Part shown: positions 1 to 10,807 of the stretch, in pieces
How positions within the stretch are numbered: the stretch's first letter is position 1
How the letters are laid out: each line of letters begins with the position of its first letter
Source: Bordetella genomosp. 4
GTDB taxonomy: Bacteria; Pseudomonadota; Gammaproteobacteria; Burkholderiales; Burkholderiaceae_B
DNA length: 64,000 nt
Direction: 5' to 3'
NCBI RefSeq assembly: GCF_002261185.1
Contig: NZ_NEVQ01000022.1
Span: forward strand, 620,001 to 684,000
The notes under the pieces: generated by a model
What the model saw: the letters and a program-made list of their open reading frames with translations, nothing else
Database searches by the model: none
What the model was told of the DNA's origin: nothing
Program-made: the position numbers and the translations under genes

Positions 1-943
1 GCGGATGATCCGGCGACTCGTTCAACAAGCGCCAATTTTCCACGTCGATGCCGTCGATGAACAGATTCGGGTCGAATGCGGGTTTAGAGACAAACGCCAA
101 GACCTCGCCCGTGTTGGGATCAATCGCAACCAGCGCGCCGCGGTGATTTCCAAAAGCCTCTTCGGCCACACGCTGCAAGCCTAGATCGATGGACAGCATG
201 ACGTCCACGCCGGGTACGGGATCAGTACGCTGCAACGTACGCACAGGGCGGCCGCTTGCATTGACTTCGACTTCTTCGATTCCGGTCTGACCGTGCAGCG
301 CTTTTTCCCAGCTTTTCTCGATACCCTTTTTACCGATCACATCGGTGCCGCGATAATTGCCCAGCTCGCCCGTGCTTTCCAAGGCCTCGATATCGTTCTC
401 CGCAATGCGGCCGATATAACCCACCACATGTCCCGCCGTGGCGCCCTGGGGATACTCGCGCACCCAGCGGGCACGCAACTCGACGCCGGGAAACTCAAAC
501 GCATGGGCAGCGAACCAGGATGCCTCGGTATCATTCAAGTTGTTGCGCAGTATCAGACTGGCATACCGCCCCGACTCCTGCACCCGGCGTTTGAATCGAC
601 GCTGATCGCCTGGGCTGACATACACCACAGGAGTCAAGCGTGCCAGCATGGCATCTATATCACCGACTTGGCCCGGCACGACCTCTAGCGTATAAGTCCG
701 GTAATTGCGCGCCATCACCACGCCATTGCGATCCAGGATCTCGCCACGGCGTGGTGCAATGGGAACCACGGCTATGCGATTACGATCGGCTCGTTCGGAC
801 AGGCCCTCGTAGCGGTCTACCTGCAAAAACCAGAAACGCCCAGCCAATACGCAAAAGCACGCCAGCGCAAACAAACCGCCCACCCAGGCACGCAGCCCAA
901 AGCGCTGCTTTTGCTGTTGGCCGATTTTCTTGAATTCGAACAT
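1..943 (-). CDS. mrdA: Penicillin-binding protein 2 (partial, C-terminus beyond window)
   Basis: Peptidoglycan D,D-transpeptidase of the rod-shape elongation complex, anchored in the inner membrane. Reading the reverse strand from the ATG at 943 gives about 314 residues. There is a short cytoplasmic tail, one membrane segment at about residues 20-38, then the hallmark PRRGEILDRNG and the N-terminal PBP-dimer domain. The end of the visible part (ALVAIDPNTGEVLAFVSKP) is the start of the transpeptidase domain. The SxxK active site lies off the left edge. It follows mreD by 24 bases and is the fourth gene of the mre operon; rodA would be expected next. Identification is from family knowledge and is firm. 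Confidence 0.93.
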   Translation of the reverse strand, partial: MFEFKKIGQQQKQRFGLRAWVGGLFALACFCVLAGRFWFLQVDRYEGLSERADRNRIAVVPIAPRRGEILDRNGVVMARNYRTYTLEVVPGQVGDIDAMLARLTPVVYVSPGDQRRFKRRVQESGRYASLILRNNLNDTEASWFAAHAFEFPGVELRARWVREYPQGATAGHVVGYIGRIAENDIEALESTGELGNYRGTDVIGKKGIEKSWEKALHGQTGIEEVEVNASGRPVRTLQRTDPVPGVDVMLSIDLGLQRVAEEAFGNHRGALVAIDPNTGEVLAFVSKPAFDPNLFIDGIDVENWRLLNESPDHP

Positions 944-967
944 GGCGCGCCGCTATCCAACCCGGCG

Positions 968-1534
968 CTAGACCGACGAGGACTCAACGTCGTCAGTGCC
1001 TCGCTGCGGCAAATGCAGCACGAAACCTATCAACGGCCACATCGCCGCCGTCAGCAAGACACTCATTCCCCAATCCCAGCCGGACCACCGACCCGCCAGC
1101 CATGCCAGCACGAGTTGTTGCACCAGGCGCGCGACAAAGAACACGGGCAACATGTGTATGCCCTGACTCCACAGATCAAAATGCCGCAGCCGTCGGTGCA
1201 GCGCCACCGCCCCATACGCCACCAAGGTATATGACAAGGCATGGGCGCCGAGCACACTGACATCGTGCACATCCATCAGCAGTCCAAAGCAGAATGCCGC
1301 CACCAGGCCGACCCGGCGCGGCTCGTTCACGCACCAAAAGGCCAGGACCAGCACCAGAATATCGGGAGCGCCCTCCCAGACACGCCAGGGTAACAATGAC
1401 AACAGCCACGCCACCACGATCGAGCCCCAAACAAAGAACACATTGGCCGGACGCGACAAATGCTCGGGAGGAACGTTGCGAGGCGTGCCCAGACGGCGCG
1501 GAGGCTGCTGGGCCGACGAGTTATTGCGATCCAC
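968..1534 (-). CDS. mreD: Rod shape-determining protein MreD
   Basis: Small integral membrane protein of the MreBCD/RodA elongation machine. The 188 residues contain an N-terminal polar stretch and about five hydrophobic segments, including the MreD-typical run PDILVLVLAFW and a central GLLMDVHD motif. I chose the GTG at 1534, which has AGAGG about nine bases upstream and overlaps the end of mreC by 14 bases. A longer in-frame reading to 1645 would lie mostly inside mreC and adds a non-family extension. Translational coupling to mreC is likely. Confidence 0.9.
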   Translation of the reverse strand: MDRNNSSAQQPPRRLGTPRNVPPEHLSRPANVFFVWGSIVVAWLLSLLPWRVWEGAPDILVLVLAFWCVNEPRRVGLVAAFCFGLLMDVHDVSVLGAHALSYTLVAYGAVALHRRLRHFDLWSQGIHMLPVFFVARLVQQLVLAWLAGRWSGWDWGMSVLLTAAMWPLIGFVLHLPQRGTDDVESSSV

Positions 1535-2405
1535 CGGATTCGGCCTCTTGAAGATCAGACTCTGCACGAGCGACATCGACTTGCAACACCAGGAAATGGC
1601 GATGGCGTTCGGGATGCGCCAAAGGCTCGCACACGGCGCGTGCAAACCCGGATGCCGTATCCCGTTCGACCGTCAACACCTTGGCCAACGGCAGACCTGC
1701 GGGAAACAAGCCACCCACGCCACTCGTGACGATCGTATCGCCTTCCTGGATATCGGCATTAGCCGCCAGAAAGCGCACCTCGATGCGACCAGGCGAATTC
1801 GAACCAAAGGCAATCAAACGCAGACCATTGCGCAACACCTGAACGGGTACAGACACTCTTTCGTCCGTAACCAGCGCGGCTTCGGACGCCTGTGGCGTCA
1901 CGCGCACGATCTGTCCCACCACACCGCCTTCGTCGATCACCGGCATGCCGGGCGCCAACCCTGCCTGGCTGCCCTTGTTAAAGACCAGCCGTTGCTGAAA
2001 GCTGTCGGCCGGCTCGTACAGCACCTCGACCACCACGGCAGTCTGATCGACGGTGTCGGTCACACCCAACAGCCGGCGCAACTGCGCATTCTCCGCCGCC
2101 AGCTGCGCCGCATGCGTCGTGACTTGAGACAACTCGATACGCTGACGCTGCAAGGCCTCGTTTTCGGTGCGATTATGGTTGGCCGCATCGACCCACTCGT
2201 TGAACTGCCGCACAAAATCCCGCGGCGCCATCACGGTGCGCTGAAACGGATACAACCCAATGGAAACCGCGCGTCGCAACGGCTCCAGCAGATGAAACTG
2301 AGAGTCGAGGACCAGCAAGGCGAGCGACAAGGCGACCATGACGGCCAACCGGATTTCTACCGGCGGGCCGCGCCTGAACAGCGGTGGAGACCCTTGTCGT
2401 TGCAT
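1521..2405 (-). CDS. mreC: Rod shape-determining protein MreC
   Basis: Periplasmic scaffold that links MreB and the PBP2/RodA synthase. The 294 residues start with an arginine-rich cytoplasmic tail, one membrane segment (about 20-38), a coiled coil (about 75-112, ending AENAQLRRLLG) and the beta-barrel MreC core with SGVGGLFPAGLPLAKV near residue 235. Length and domain order are normal for the family. It lies 79 bases downstream of mreB in the same direction, as in most proteobacterial mre operons. Confidence 0.94.
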   Translation of the reverse strand: MQRQGSPPLFRRGPPVEIRLAVMVALSLALLVLDSQFHLLEPLRRAVSIGLYPFQRTVMAPRDFVRQFNEWVDAANHNRTENEALQRQRIELSQVTTHAAQLAAENAQLRRLLGVTDTVDQTAVVVEVLYEPADSFQQRLVFNKGSQAGLAPGMPVIDEGGVVGQIVRVTPQASEAALVTDERVSVPVQVLRNGLRLIAFGSNSPGRIEVRFLAANADIQEGDTIVTSGVGGLFPAGLPLAKVLTVERDTASGFARAVCEPLAHPERHRHFLVLQVDVARAESDLQEAESGGSQ

Positions 2406-2484
2406 GAATACCCAGCTTTGGCGTCAGCCCGCAGCCACTGCGCCGGGCATCGCCGGCACGGCGACGCCCGCTGGCGGGACAGAC

Positions 2485-3534
<1,050 letters not shown>

Positions 3535-3754
3535 TCAGCGAGATTCAGAAATAATGCCGGGCTGCAGGTGACGGACTGGTAAACACGAGCCCGCCGCATT
3601 GCTGCAGCGATTAAACCGTGAATGATAACTTATAATTTCCCGGAAAATAGCGCAAAAATGCTGGTAATTCATGCTTTGTCACAGGGACGGATACCGTACA
3701 AACCCGCACCTGAGTCCAGCAGCCTGCCCCTTCGATTTCTCATAGTCTCCCTAC

Positions 3755-4063
3755 ATGGCGCTCAACGAACAAGACGTGGCCCGGATTGCCCGGCTGGCCA
3801 GAATTGAATTGACCCCCGATCAGCTCAAGCTCGCCGAGGGCGAGCTCAACGGCATTCTCCACCTGATCGAGCGGCTGCAAGCCGCCGACACCCAGGGTGT
3901 AGAGCCTCTGGCGCACCCGCTGTCGGCCCATCAGGACATCGCTCTGCGCCTGCGCCCGGACGCCGTGACCGAAACCGCCTCCGAGGCAAACCGCGCCGAA
4001 CTGATGGCTAATGCGCCCGATGCCCGCGACGGCTTGTTCCTGGTTCCCAAGGTCATCGAATAA
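3755..4063 (+). CDS. gatC: Asp-tRNA(Asn)/Glu-tRNA(Gln) amidotransferase subunit C
   Basis: Smallest subunit (102 residues) of the GatCAB amidotransferase, which converts Glu-tRNA(Gln) and Asp-tRNA(Asn) to the amidated forms in the cytoplasm. The N-terminal pattern VARIARLARIELT and the HPLSAHQDIALRLRPD segment are typical. It stops three bases before gatA, so the two are coupled. A TATAAT at 3631-3636 in the divergent spacer could be the -10 of its promoter, but no convincing -35 is visible. Confidence 0.95.
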   Translation: MALNEQDVARIARLARIELTPDQLKLAEGELNGILHLIERLQAADTQGVEPLAHPLSAHQDIALRLRPDAVTETASEANRAELMANAPDARDGLFLVPKVIE

Positions 4064-4066
4064 ATC

Positions 4067-5611
4067 ATGACGACTTCTGCCCTTCACACCCAATTCGGCG
4101 GGATCGCCGAACTGCGCGCCGCGCTTGCGCAACGACAGGTCAGTGCCCGCGAGCTGGCGCAAAGCGCCCTCGCTGCCGCCCAGGCCGCCAGCGACCTGAA
4201 CGCCTTCCTGCACATCGACGAGGCCCTGACCCTGGCCGAGGCCGACGCCGCCGACGCGGCCTTGGCGGCCGGGACGGCTGGCCCGCTGGCCGGCGTGCCC
4301 ATCGCTCACAAAGACGCGTTTGTCACCCGAGGCTGGCGCACCACGGCCGGCAGCAAGATGCTCAATGGCTATGCCAGCCCCTTCGACGCCACGGTCGTGC
4401 AGCGCCTGCAGGCCGCTGGCGCCGTCTCGATCGGCAAACTCAATTGCGACGAGTTTGCCATGGGCTCGGCCAATGAAAACTCCGCCTACGGTGCCGTACG
4501 CAATCCGTGGGACACCAAAGCCGTGCCTGGCGGTTCGTCGGGCGGCTCGGCTGCCGCGGTAGCCGCGCGTCTGGTCGCCGCGACCACCGGCACCGACACC
4601 GGCGGCTCGGTACGCCAACCCGCCGCGCTGTGCGGCGTCAGCGGTATCAAGCCCACTTACGGCACCGTCTCGCGCTTTGGCATCGTGGCGTTCGGATCCA
4701 GCCTGGACCAGGCGGGCCCGCTCGCCCCCAGCAGCCGCGACTTGCTCGAACTGCTCGATCCCATGAGCGGCTTTGATCCCAGCGACGCCACCAGCCTCGA
4801 AAGCTGCGACGGCACGCCCAACGTCCCCGGCCGCATCCGTGCCACCTACGACGCGGCGCAGGCCGGTTACGACGCTGCCGGCAGCTTGCCCCTGAAGGGC
4901 CTGCGCATCGGCGTGCCTCAGGAATACTTCGGCGCGGGCCTGGCCCCGGATGTCGCCGCCGCCGTCGAAGCCGCCCTGGCTCAATTCGAGGCCCTGGGCG
5001 CACAACGCGTATCGATCTCGCTGCCGCGCACCGAATTGGCCATTCCGGCCTATTACGTCATCGCCCCTGCCGAGGCCTCCAGCAACCTGGCCCGCTATGA
5101 CGGCGTACGCTACGGTCACCGCGCCCAGGAATACACCGATCTGAACCAAATGATCGCGCGCTCGCGCGCCGAGGGTTTTGGCGACGAGGTCAAGCGCCGC
5201 ATCCTGATCGGCACCTATGTGCTGTCGCACGGGTATTACGATGCGTACTATCTGCAGGCCCAGCGCGTGCGCCGCCTGATTGCGCAGGACTTCCAGCGCG
5301 CCTACGCCGACCAGTGCGACGTCATCATGGGACCGGTTTCGCCCACTGTGGCCAAGAACCTCGGCGACAATCGCGATGATCCCACCGCCGACTGGCTGGC
5401 CGATATCTACACGCTGGGCGTGAGTCTGGCAGGATTGCCCGCCATGTCCGTCCCCTGCGGTTTCGGCGGCGACGGCCAACGCCGCCCCGTCGGCCTGCAA
5501 ATCATCGGCAACTATTTCGACGAGGGCCGCCTGTTGGCCATCGCCGACCGTTATCAACAAGTCACCGACTGGCACCGGCGCGTGCCTGGCCAGCAAGGCA
5601 CCGAGCATTGA
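4067..5611 (+). CDS. gatA: Asp-tRNA(Asn)/Glu-tRNA(Gln) amidotransferase subunit A
   Basis: Catalytic glutaminase/amidase subunit of GatCAB. The 514 residues carry the amidase signature with the Ser-cisSer-Lys triad at Lys82 (PIAHKDAF), Ser157 (GGSSGGS) and Ser181 (DTGGSVRQ), spaced exactly as in characterised GatA proteins. The stop codon TGA at 5609-5611 lies in the TTGAC that forms the right terminus of the TnpB element downstream. The last codon or codons and the stop therefore seem to be supplied or altered by the insertion. Activity should be unaffected because the C-terminal tail is variable. Confidence 0.96.
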   Translation: MTTSALHTQFGGIAELRAALAQRQVSARELAQSALAAAQAASDLNAFLHIDEALTLAEADAADAALAAGTAGPLAGVPIAHKDAFVTRGWRTTAGSKMLNGYASPFDATVVQRLQAAGAVSIGKLNCDEFAMGSANENSAYGAVRNPWDTKAVPGGSSGGSAAAVAARLVAATTGTDTGGSVRQPAALCGVSGIKPTYGTVSRFGIVAFGSSLDQAGPLAPSSRDLLELLDPMSGFDPSDATSLESCDGTPNVPGRIRATYDAAQAGYDAAGSLPLKGLRIGVPQEYFGAGLAPDVAAAVEAALAQFEALGAQRVSISLPRTELAIPAYYVIAPAEASSNLARYDGVRYGHRAQEYTDLNQMIARSRAEGFGDEVKRRILIGTYVLSHGYYDAYYLQAQRVRRLIAQDFQRAYADQCDVIMGPVSPTVAKNLGDNRDDPTADWLADIYTLGVSLAGLPAMSVPCGFGGDGQRRPVGLQIIGNYFDEGRLLAIADRYQQVTDWHRRVPGQQGTEH

Positions 5612-6809
5612 CTGCTCCCTTCCCTAAAGGGGAAAGGGATTCCCACTTCACAGAACCGAGCCGTCGTACATCATCACTCATGCACTCAGGTCTTACCGTT
5701 TCTCCATGGGCTAACACCGCCAGTCCGGCGGCTAATACGTTATGCGCCGCGTTGATGTCGCGGTCGTGGCCGGCGTTGCATTGTGGACAGGACCAACGCC
5801 GCACGCTCAACGGCAGCCTCGGTGACACATATCCGCAAACGTGGCAGCGCTTGCTCGACGGATACCAGCGATCTACCCGCACGAACTCACGTCCATACCA
5901 ACGGGCCTTGTATTCGAGCTGCCTTACAAACTCTGTCCATCCGGCATCGGCGATGGATTTAGCAAGACAGCGATTTTTCTGCATGTTGGACACAGACAAG
6001 CTTTCTACGGCGATCACTTGGTTCTCGTGGATCAACCGGGTAGAAAGCTGGTGCAAGAAATCCCTGCGGGTGTCTGCAATCTTTGCATGCAGCTTGGCAA
6101 CTTTCAGCTTCGCCTTGGCGCGGCGGGCCGATCCTTTTTGTTTCCTGGCCAAGCGGCGCTGTAGCGTAGCTAACTTAACTTCATGCTTGCGAAAGATCTG
6201 GGGCGCATCGACTTTTTCTCCTGTTGAGAGCACCGCAAAATGAGACAGGCCCAGATCAATCCCGACACAGGTCGACGTAGGCGCTTTTTGTGCCACAACG
6301 TCGTCGCACAGCAGACTGACAAAGTATCGGCCCGCCGGGTCTTTGCTGACCGTGACAGTAGTGACCTTGGCGGCTTTAGGAATCTGACGGGACCAGCGGA
6401 TAGGCAACGCCTCGGTCATCTTCGCCAGTTTGAGCGAACGGCCATCCCATCTAAAAGCACTCGCGGTGTACTCCGCCGATTGCGGGCCATCCTTGCGTTT
6501 GAAACGGGGATATCCCGCTCGCTTGGCAAAGAACCCGGTAAACGCCGTTTGCAGATGGCGCAGTGTCTGCTGCAACGGAACACTGCTGACCTCGTTCAAC
6601 CAAACGTAGTCCGGCAGCTTTTTCAGCGCCGTCAAAGCCGCAGAGGTCGCGTGATACCCCAGGCGCTCTTGCTGCTCAGCCCAGGCGGTCGAACGCAGAC
6701 TAAGCATGTGGTTGTAGACCACACGTACGCAACCGAACGTGCGAGCCAGCGTGATCGCTTGCGCGGGCGTCGGATAGAACCGGAATCGGTAGGCACGTTT
6801 GGTTTGCAT
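5562..6809 (-). CDS. tnpB: TnpB, RNA-guided RuvC-type nuclease of an IS605-family element
   Basis: TnpB proteins are omegaRNA-guided DNA nucleases, ancestors of Cas12. From the ATG at 6809 the protein has 415 residues, starting [15 protein letters not shown] as usual; a GTG at 6827 is an alternative. The RuvC acidic residues are present: Asp185 (GIDLGLSHF), Glu269 (VAVESL) and Asp351 ([10 protein letters not shown]). A zinc ribbon is formed by Cys322/325 and Cys341/344. All key residues are intact, so it is probably active. The reading frame runs about 50 bases past the element's right end into the antisense of gatA, giving a short non-family C-terminal tail. Confidence 0.92.
   Translation of the reverse strand: MQTKRAYRFRFYPTPAQAITLARTFGCVRVVYNHMLSLRSTAWAEQQERLGYHATSAALTALKKLPDYVWLNEVSSVPLQQTLRHLQTAFTGFFAKRAGYPRFKRKDGPQSAEYTASAFRWDGRSLKLAKMTEALPIRWSRQIPKAAKVTTVTVSKDPAGRYFVSLLCDDVVAQKAPTSTCVGIDLGLSHFAVLSTGEKVDAPQIFRKHEVKLATLQRRLARKQKGSARRAKAKLKVAKLHAKIADTRRDFLHQLSTRLIHENQVIAVESLSVSNMQKNRCLAKSIADAGWTEFVRQLEYKARWYGREFVRVDRWYPSSKRCHVCGYVSPRLPLSVRRWSCPQCNAGHDRDINAAHNVLAAGLAVLAHGETVRPECMSDDVRRLGSVKWESLSPLGKGAVNARCLAGQARAGASR
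5592..5760 (-). ncRNA. Predicted omegaRNA of the TnpB element (approximate limits)
   Basis: In this family the guide RNA is processed from the 3' part of the tnpB transcript and the right end, and the roughly 16 bases beyond the right end act as guide. Here the right-end hairpin is at 5616-5639 and the terminus at about 5608. The expected guide would be the reverse complement of 5592-5607, that is the last codons of gatA. The limits of the scaffold are inferred from family knowledge, not seen directly. Confidence 0.35.
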
Positions 6810-6940
6810 GCCCGAGATACTATCCACGCCAGACCAGAAACCTGGATGTTTATCCAGTCATCAACTCAAATCAGACCAACCTTGCAGCCTTACGGCTGCG
6901 CCCCCTTCCTCCCCGGCATGAATGCCGAGGTTTCTCGGAG
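5608..6940 (-). mobile_element. Stand-alone IS605/IS1341-type element carrying tnpB
   Basis: Transposon-like unit inserted exactly between gatA and gatB, in the opposite orientation. The right end shows an imperfect hairpin (5616-5639: TCCCTT/CCC, loop, GGGG/AAAGGGA) followed by terminal GTCAA on the element strand, as is usual for this family. The left end has two hairpins: GCAGCC-TTAC-GGCTGC at 6884-6899 and one centred on GGCATGAATGCC at 6908-6930. No tnpA gene is present, so movement would need a transposase in trans. The exact left boundary, near 6935-6945, is inferred. The GGAG that serves gatB lies at or just inside it. Confidence 0.72.
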
Positions 6941-6946
6941 CAATGG

Positions 6947-8404
6947 ATGAACTGGGAAATCGTCATCGGCCTGGAAACGCACACCCAGCTTTCCACCGAG
7001 GCCAAGATATTTTCGGGCAGCAGCACGCGCTTTGGCGCGGCTCCCAACACACAAGCGAACGTCGTCGATCTGGCTCTACCGGGCAGCCTGCCCGTCATGA
7101 ACCTCGGCGCGGCCGAACGCGCCATCCGATTTGGGCTGGCTGTCGGCGGCACGGTCGCGCCGCGCTCGGTCTTTGCCCGTAAAAACTATTTCTATCCCGA
7201 TCTGCCCAAGGGCTACCAGATCAGCCAGTACGAACTGCCTGTCGTGCTGGGAGGATCGATCTCGTTTTTCGTCGGCGAGGAAGAAAAAACAGTCAACCTG
7301 ACGCGCGCCCACCTCGAAGAAGACGCCGGCAAATCGCAACACGACGATTTCACGCTGTCCAACGGCAATCCGGCCAGCGGCATCGACCTGAACCGCGCCG
7401 GCACCCCGCTGCTGGAAATCGTGACTGAGCCGGAAATGCGCTCGGCCGCCGAGGCCGTTGCCTACGCCCGCGCGTTGCACAGCCTCGTCGTCTGGCTCGG
7501 CATCTGCGATGGCAACATGCAAGAAGGCTCCTTCCGCTGCGACGCCAACGTTTCGGTCCGCCCTGTAGGCCAAAAAGAATTCGGCACCCGTACGGAAATC
7601 AAGAACGTCAACTCGTTCCGCTTTCTGGAGCGCGCGATTTTGTTCGAGGCTCGCCGCCAGATCGAGCTCATCGAGGACGGCGGCACCGTGGTTCAGGAAA
7701 CCCGCCTGTACGATGCCGACCGCGACGAAACGCGCAGCATGCGCAGCAAAGAAGACGCGCACGATTACCGCTACTTCCCGGATCCGGATCTGCCGCCGCT
7801 CGTTATTTCGCCCGAATGGATCGAGCAGGTACGCAACGACATGCCCGAGCTGCCCGCCGCGCTGCGCGAGCGCTTCGTGCGCGAATATGGCCTGTCGGCC
7901 TACGATGCGGCCCAGTTGTCCGCCAGCCGCGGCTTGGCCTCCTATTTCGAGGCTGTCGCTCGGGCTCTGCCTGCCGGGCAAGCGAAGCAGGCCGCAAACT
8001 GGATCATGGGCGAGGTCTCCGCGACGCTGAACCGCGAGGAAAAAGACATTGCGGATGCACCCGTCCAGGCGCCAGCGCTCGCTGCGCTCATCGGCCGCAT
8101 CATCGACGGCACGATTTCCAACAAGATCGCACGCGACGTGTTCTCTGCCATGTGGGCGGGCGAACAAGGCGGCCAGCCTGACGCCATCATCGAGGCTCGC
8201 GGCCTGAAGCAAATCAGCGACACGGGCGCAATCGGCGCCATGATCGACGAGGTGCTCAACGCCAACCCGGCCATCGTCGCGGAATACCGTGCGGGCAAAC
8301 AAAAAGCCTTTAACTCGCTGGTAGGCCAGATCATGAAAGCAGCCAAGGGCAAGGCCAACCCGCAACAGGTCAACGAGCTGCTCAAGCAAAAGCTGGATAG
8401 CTAA
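6947..8404 (+). CDS. gatB: Asp-tRNA(Asn)/Glu-tRNA(Gln) amidotransferase subunit B
   Basis: tRNA-binding and amido-transfer subunit of GatCAB, 485 residues, normal length. It begins [17 protein letters not shown] and carries the usual segments [22 protein letters not shown] and ANVSVRP, plus a C-terminal YqeY-like tail domain. Start: the ATG at 6947, preceded by GGAG at 6937-6940. The gene normally follows gatA directly but is here separated from it by the TnpB element. Its transcription may therefore depend on read-through of the element or on a promoter in the element's left end. Confidence 0.96.
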   Translation: MNWEIVIGLETHTQLSTEAKIFSGSSTRFGAAPNTQANVVDLALPGSLPVMNLGAAERAIRFGLAVGGTVAPRSVFARKNYFYPDLPKGYQISQYELPVVLGGSISFFVGEEEKTVNLTRAHLEEDAGKSQHDDFTLSNGNPASGIDLNRAGTPLLEIVTEPEMRSAAEAVAYARALHSLVVWLGICDGNMQEGSFRCDANVSVRPVGQKEFGTRTEIKNVNSFRFLERAILFEARRQIELIEDGGTVVQETRLYDADRDETRSMRSKEDAHDYRYFPDPDLPPLVISPEWIEQVRNDMPELPAALRERFVREYGLSAYDAAQLSASRGLASYFEAVARALPAGQAKQAANWIMGEVSATLNREEKDIADAPVQAPALAALIGRIIDGTISNKIARDVFSAMWAGEQGGQPDAIIEARGLKQISDTGAIGAMIDEVLNANPAIVAEYRAGKQKAFNSLVGQIMKAAKGKANPQQVNELLKQKLDS

Positions 8405-8412
8405 AGCGATAG

Positions 8413-8546
8413 AAAAAAGCCCCCACGCCGCGCCTTCGGCTCGCTTGTCCACCTCGCGGCTGGCACGCCGCTCGGATTCGCCAGGCACGGGACAGTCCGC
8501 AGGGGACTGTCCCGTGTCCGGGCTCATCCCCAAGGGGGGCTTTTTT
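8413..8546. repeat. Nested inverted repeats after gatB, probable terminator structure
   Basis: A 12-base perfect inverted repeat (AAAAAAGCCCCC at 8413-8424, GGGGGCTTTTTT at 8535-8546) encloses a second perfect 13-base hairpin, CACGGGACAGTCC at 8486-8498 with its complement at 8504-8516. The outer right arm ends in a T-run on the plus strand, consistent with termination after gatB. I see no gene in it. Confidence 0.55.
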
Positions 8547-8568
8547 GCCTTGGGGCGGTCCGGCGGCA

Positions 8569-8600
8569 AAAAATGGGCCAGTTTGCACTGGCCCATTTTT
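8569..8600. terminator. Bidirectional rho-independent terminator between gatB and pyrE
   Basis: A perfect 14-base stem (AAAAATGGGCCAGT, loop TTGC, then its complement) with A and T runs on both sides. It lies between the convergent genes gatB and pyrE and can end transcription from either side. Confidence 0.85.
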
Positions 8601-8631
8601 CTTTCGATGACGGGCACAAGCCCGCCACTCA

Positions 8632-9300
8632 TCACAGAATCCCGTATTTCGCCCGATACGCCAACACCGCGTCACGATGACTGGCAAATTGGTCGTCGTC
8701 CTGCAGCAACGTCAGAATATCGGCCAGCGACGCAATACTGACGACCGGAATACCGTAGGTTCTCGCCACCTCTTGCACGGCCGAATGCGGCGACAGCGCA
8801 TCGTCCGCACCCGCGCGTTCCTGACGATCCAGCGCGATCAACACCGCCGCCGGCTCAGCTCCCGCTGCACGGATGATCTCTACCGATTCACGCACCGAGG
8901 TGCCTGCCGTGATGACGTCATCAATGATGACAACCTTGCCTTGCAGCGGGGCGCCCACCAGCGTGCCGCCCTCGCCATGATCTTTGGCTTCTTTCCGGTT
9001 AAAGGCGAATGGCACGTCGCGCCCCTGCATGCCGGCATGCCCAGCCAGGGCAACCGACGTCGCCGTCGCCAGCGGAATACCTTTGTAAGCCGGCCCGAAC
9101 AGCATGTCGAACGCCACACCGGAATCCAGCAATGCCTGAGCATAAAACTGCGCCAGCTTACCCACCGATGCGCCGCTATTGAACAAGCCCGCGTTAAAGA
9201 AATAAGGGCTGATACGGCCGGACTTGACCTTGAAACTGCCAAAACGCAACACGCCCTCATCGAGAGCAAAACGGACAAAGTCGGTAGAAATAGCGGCCAT
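8632..9300 (-). CDS. pyrE: Orotate phosphoribosyltransferase
   Basis: Converts orotate and PRPP to OMP in de novo pyrimidine synthesis, cytoplasmic. The 222 residues show the N-terminal [16 protein letters not shown] segment and the PRPP-binding loop [13 protein letters not shown] at about 121-133. Length and start (ATG at 9300) agree with the family. It is convergent with gatB across a strong shared terminator and divergent from the exonuclease gene. No attenuator is obvious upstream. Confidence 0.96.
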   Translation of the reverse strand: MAAISTDFVRFALDEGVLRFGSFKVKSGRISPYFFNAGLFNSGASVGKLAQFYAQALLDSGVAFDMLFGPAYKGIPLATATSVALAGHAGMQGRDVPFAFNRKEAKDHGEGGTLVGAPLQGKVVIIDDVITAGTSVRESVEIIRAAGAEPAAVLIALDRQERAGADDALSPHSAVQEVARTYGIPVVSIASLADILTLLQDDDQFASHRDAVLAYRAKYGIL

Positions 9301-9587
9301 GATTAGAGATTTCCAATAGGGGGATGAGCGCCTCCGAGCTCAGCGTCGCCTGGTCGACCTGCGGCGTAGTTCGAGACACCCAGGGCGGCTCGGCTTTCTT
9401 TGGCGCAGAGCAAAGCCGCTGCCGACTCCGGCACATGCCGAGAATGATTGATTTCTCAGAAGTTCGGACGCATTTTAGCGTGTCCACTGCAGCGGCAACG
9501 GCGCCATTGGCCCATGGCAAGTCGCCCTCAGTCGGTTAAAGTCCGTCTTTGGGCCGGATGGCCAACCGCTATACAGGAGTCTTCGTC

Positions 9588-10376
9588 GTGCTGCGTATCA
9601 CCTCACTCAATCTCAACGGCATCCGATCCGCCTTTCGCAAAGGCCTACAACCCTGGATGCAGAACCACAATGCCGATATCCTCTGCCTGCAGGAAATCAA
9701 GATTGCCGATGCCGACCTGACCGAAGACCTGCGGCATCCTCCCGGGTACACCGGGCACTTTTCCCACGCTATCAAAAAGGGCTACAGCGGCGTCGGCATT
9801 TATCTGCGCAACGCGGCGGAACGCGTCACAATCGGCCTAGATTGCGAGGAATTCGACGCCGAGGGCCGTATCATCCGCGCCGACTGGAAAGATCTGTCCG
9901 TCATCAGCGCCTACCTCCCCTCCGGCTCCAGCGGAGACGAACGCCAACAAGCCAAATACCGGTTTCTGGACGTGTTCGGCCCATGGATGGACGAACTGAT
10001 GAACGAGCACAAGAAGACCGGCCGCGAGTTCGTCATCTGCGGCGACTGGAATATCGCGCACAAAGAGATCGACCTGAAAAACTGGAAAGGCAATCTGAAA
10101 AACTCAGGTTTCCTGCCAGAGGAGCGCGCATGGCTGACGGAGGTCTTTGATCGGCGCGGGTTTGTCGACGTCTTTCGCACACTGGACGAGCGCCCCGATC
10201 AATACACCTGGTGGAGCAACCGCGGCCAGGCCTGGGCCAAGAACGTGGGCTGGCGTATCGATTACCAGATTGCGACGCCGGGCATCGCCGCACGCGCGCG
10301 CAACACCGCCATCTATAAAGACGAACGCTTCAGCGATCATGCGCCTCTGACGATCGACTACGACGTAACGTTGTAA
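9588..10376 (+). CDS. xth: Exonuclease III family AP endonuclease
   Basis: Base-excision repair endonuclease/3'-exonuclease. I chose the GTG at 9588 because AGGAG sits eight bases upstream (9575-9579) and it gives the family N-terminus LRITSLNLNGIRSA; the frame is open further upstream to 9549. The resulting 262 residues include the metal ligand Glu36 (LQEIK), Tyr109, Asp153/Asn155 (GDWNIAH) and the C-terminal Asp250-His251 pair (SDHAPL), so it should be active. Confidence 0.93.
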   Translation: MLRITSLNLNGIRSAFRKGLQPWMQNHNADILCLQEIKIADADLTEDLRHPPGYTGHFSHAIKKGYSGVGIYLRNAAERVTIGLDCEEFDAEGRIIRADWKDLSVISAYLPSGSSGDERQQAKYRFLDVFGPWMDELMNEHKKTGREFVICGDWNIAHKEIDLKNWKGNLKNSGFLPEERAWLTEVFDRRGFVDVFRTLDERPDQYTWWSNRGQAWAKNVGWRIDYQIATPGIAARARNTAIYKDERFSDHAPLTIDYDVTL

Positions 10377-10807
10377 AGCGCGCATAAAACCGATTGTCGG
10401 GGCCTGAAAATAAATAGGGACATATAAATAATTAAAATTGTCTGCTCCACTGTTTATCAGGCCCTGATTTGTCCCCAAGTGCCTGTATTGGCGAAAAAAA
10501 TTCTGCCTACCTTCGCATCGCGATAAATGGTGACATATCAATTTACGTAGGAAAAAATATCCTGCCCAGCGTATGAAAGGCCGTTCGCAATAACTGGAAC
10601 GGTCCACTCGGCACATTGCGTCCCCTATTTTCTTGGACATCCAACCCCAATATTGGCGCGGCTTTCCCGTGAATGATTCTTTTGCACGCCCCCGCTGATA
10701 CCCCTACAATTGCGCACCGAGCCAGTGCCATTGCGCACTATTTTGGACCGAATCGCACCATATCCGGGCATTTATGCACCGGCCTGCGGCACCCCAGGAG
10801 ACCCCTT
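10377..10807. other. 431-base intergenic region before gdhA
   Basis: No gene is supported here. The part from about 10400 to 10560 is clearly richer in A and T than its surroundings (for example AAATAATTAAAATTG near 10425). A promoter and regulatory region for gdhA is the simplest reading. The open frames on the minus strand are antisense extensions from the exonuclease gene and resemble no family I know. Confidence 0.4.

Noticed and set aside
3740-5608. 622-codon minus-strand open frame antisense to gatC-gatA
   Set aside because: Low-complexity Gly/Ala/Gln-rich product without domains; gatC and gatA are certain.
5608-6243. Plus-strand open frame antisense to tnpB
   Set aside because: Shadow of the well-supported TnpB gene; no family similarity.
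7076-8635. Long minus-strand open frame antisense to gatB
   Set aside because: High GC gives long antisense frames; gatB is complete with all family motifs, and the antisense product looks random.
10104-10640. Minus-strand frame overlapping the exonuclease gene and the AT-rich spacer
   Set aside because: Most of it is antisense to xth; the rest lacks a ribosome site and any recognisable family.
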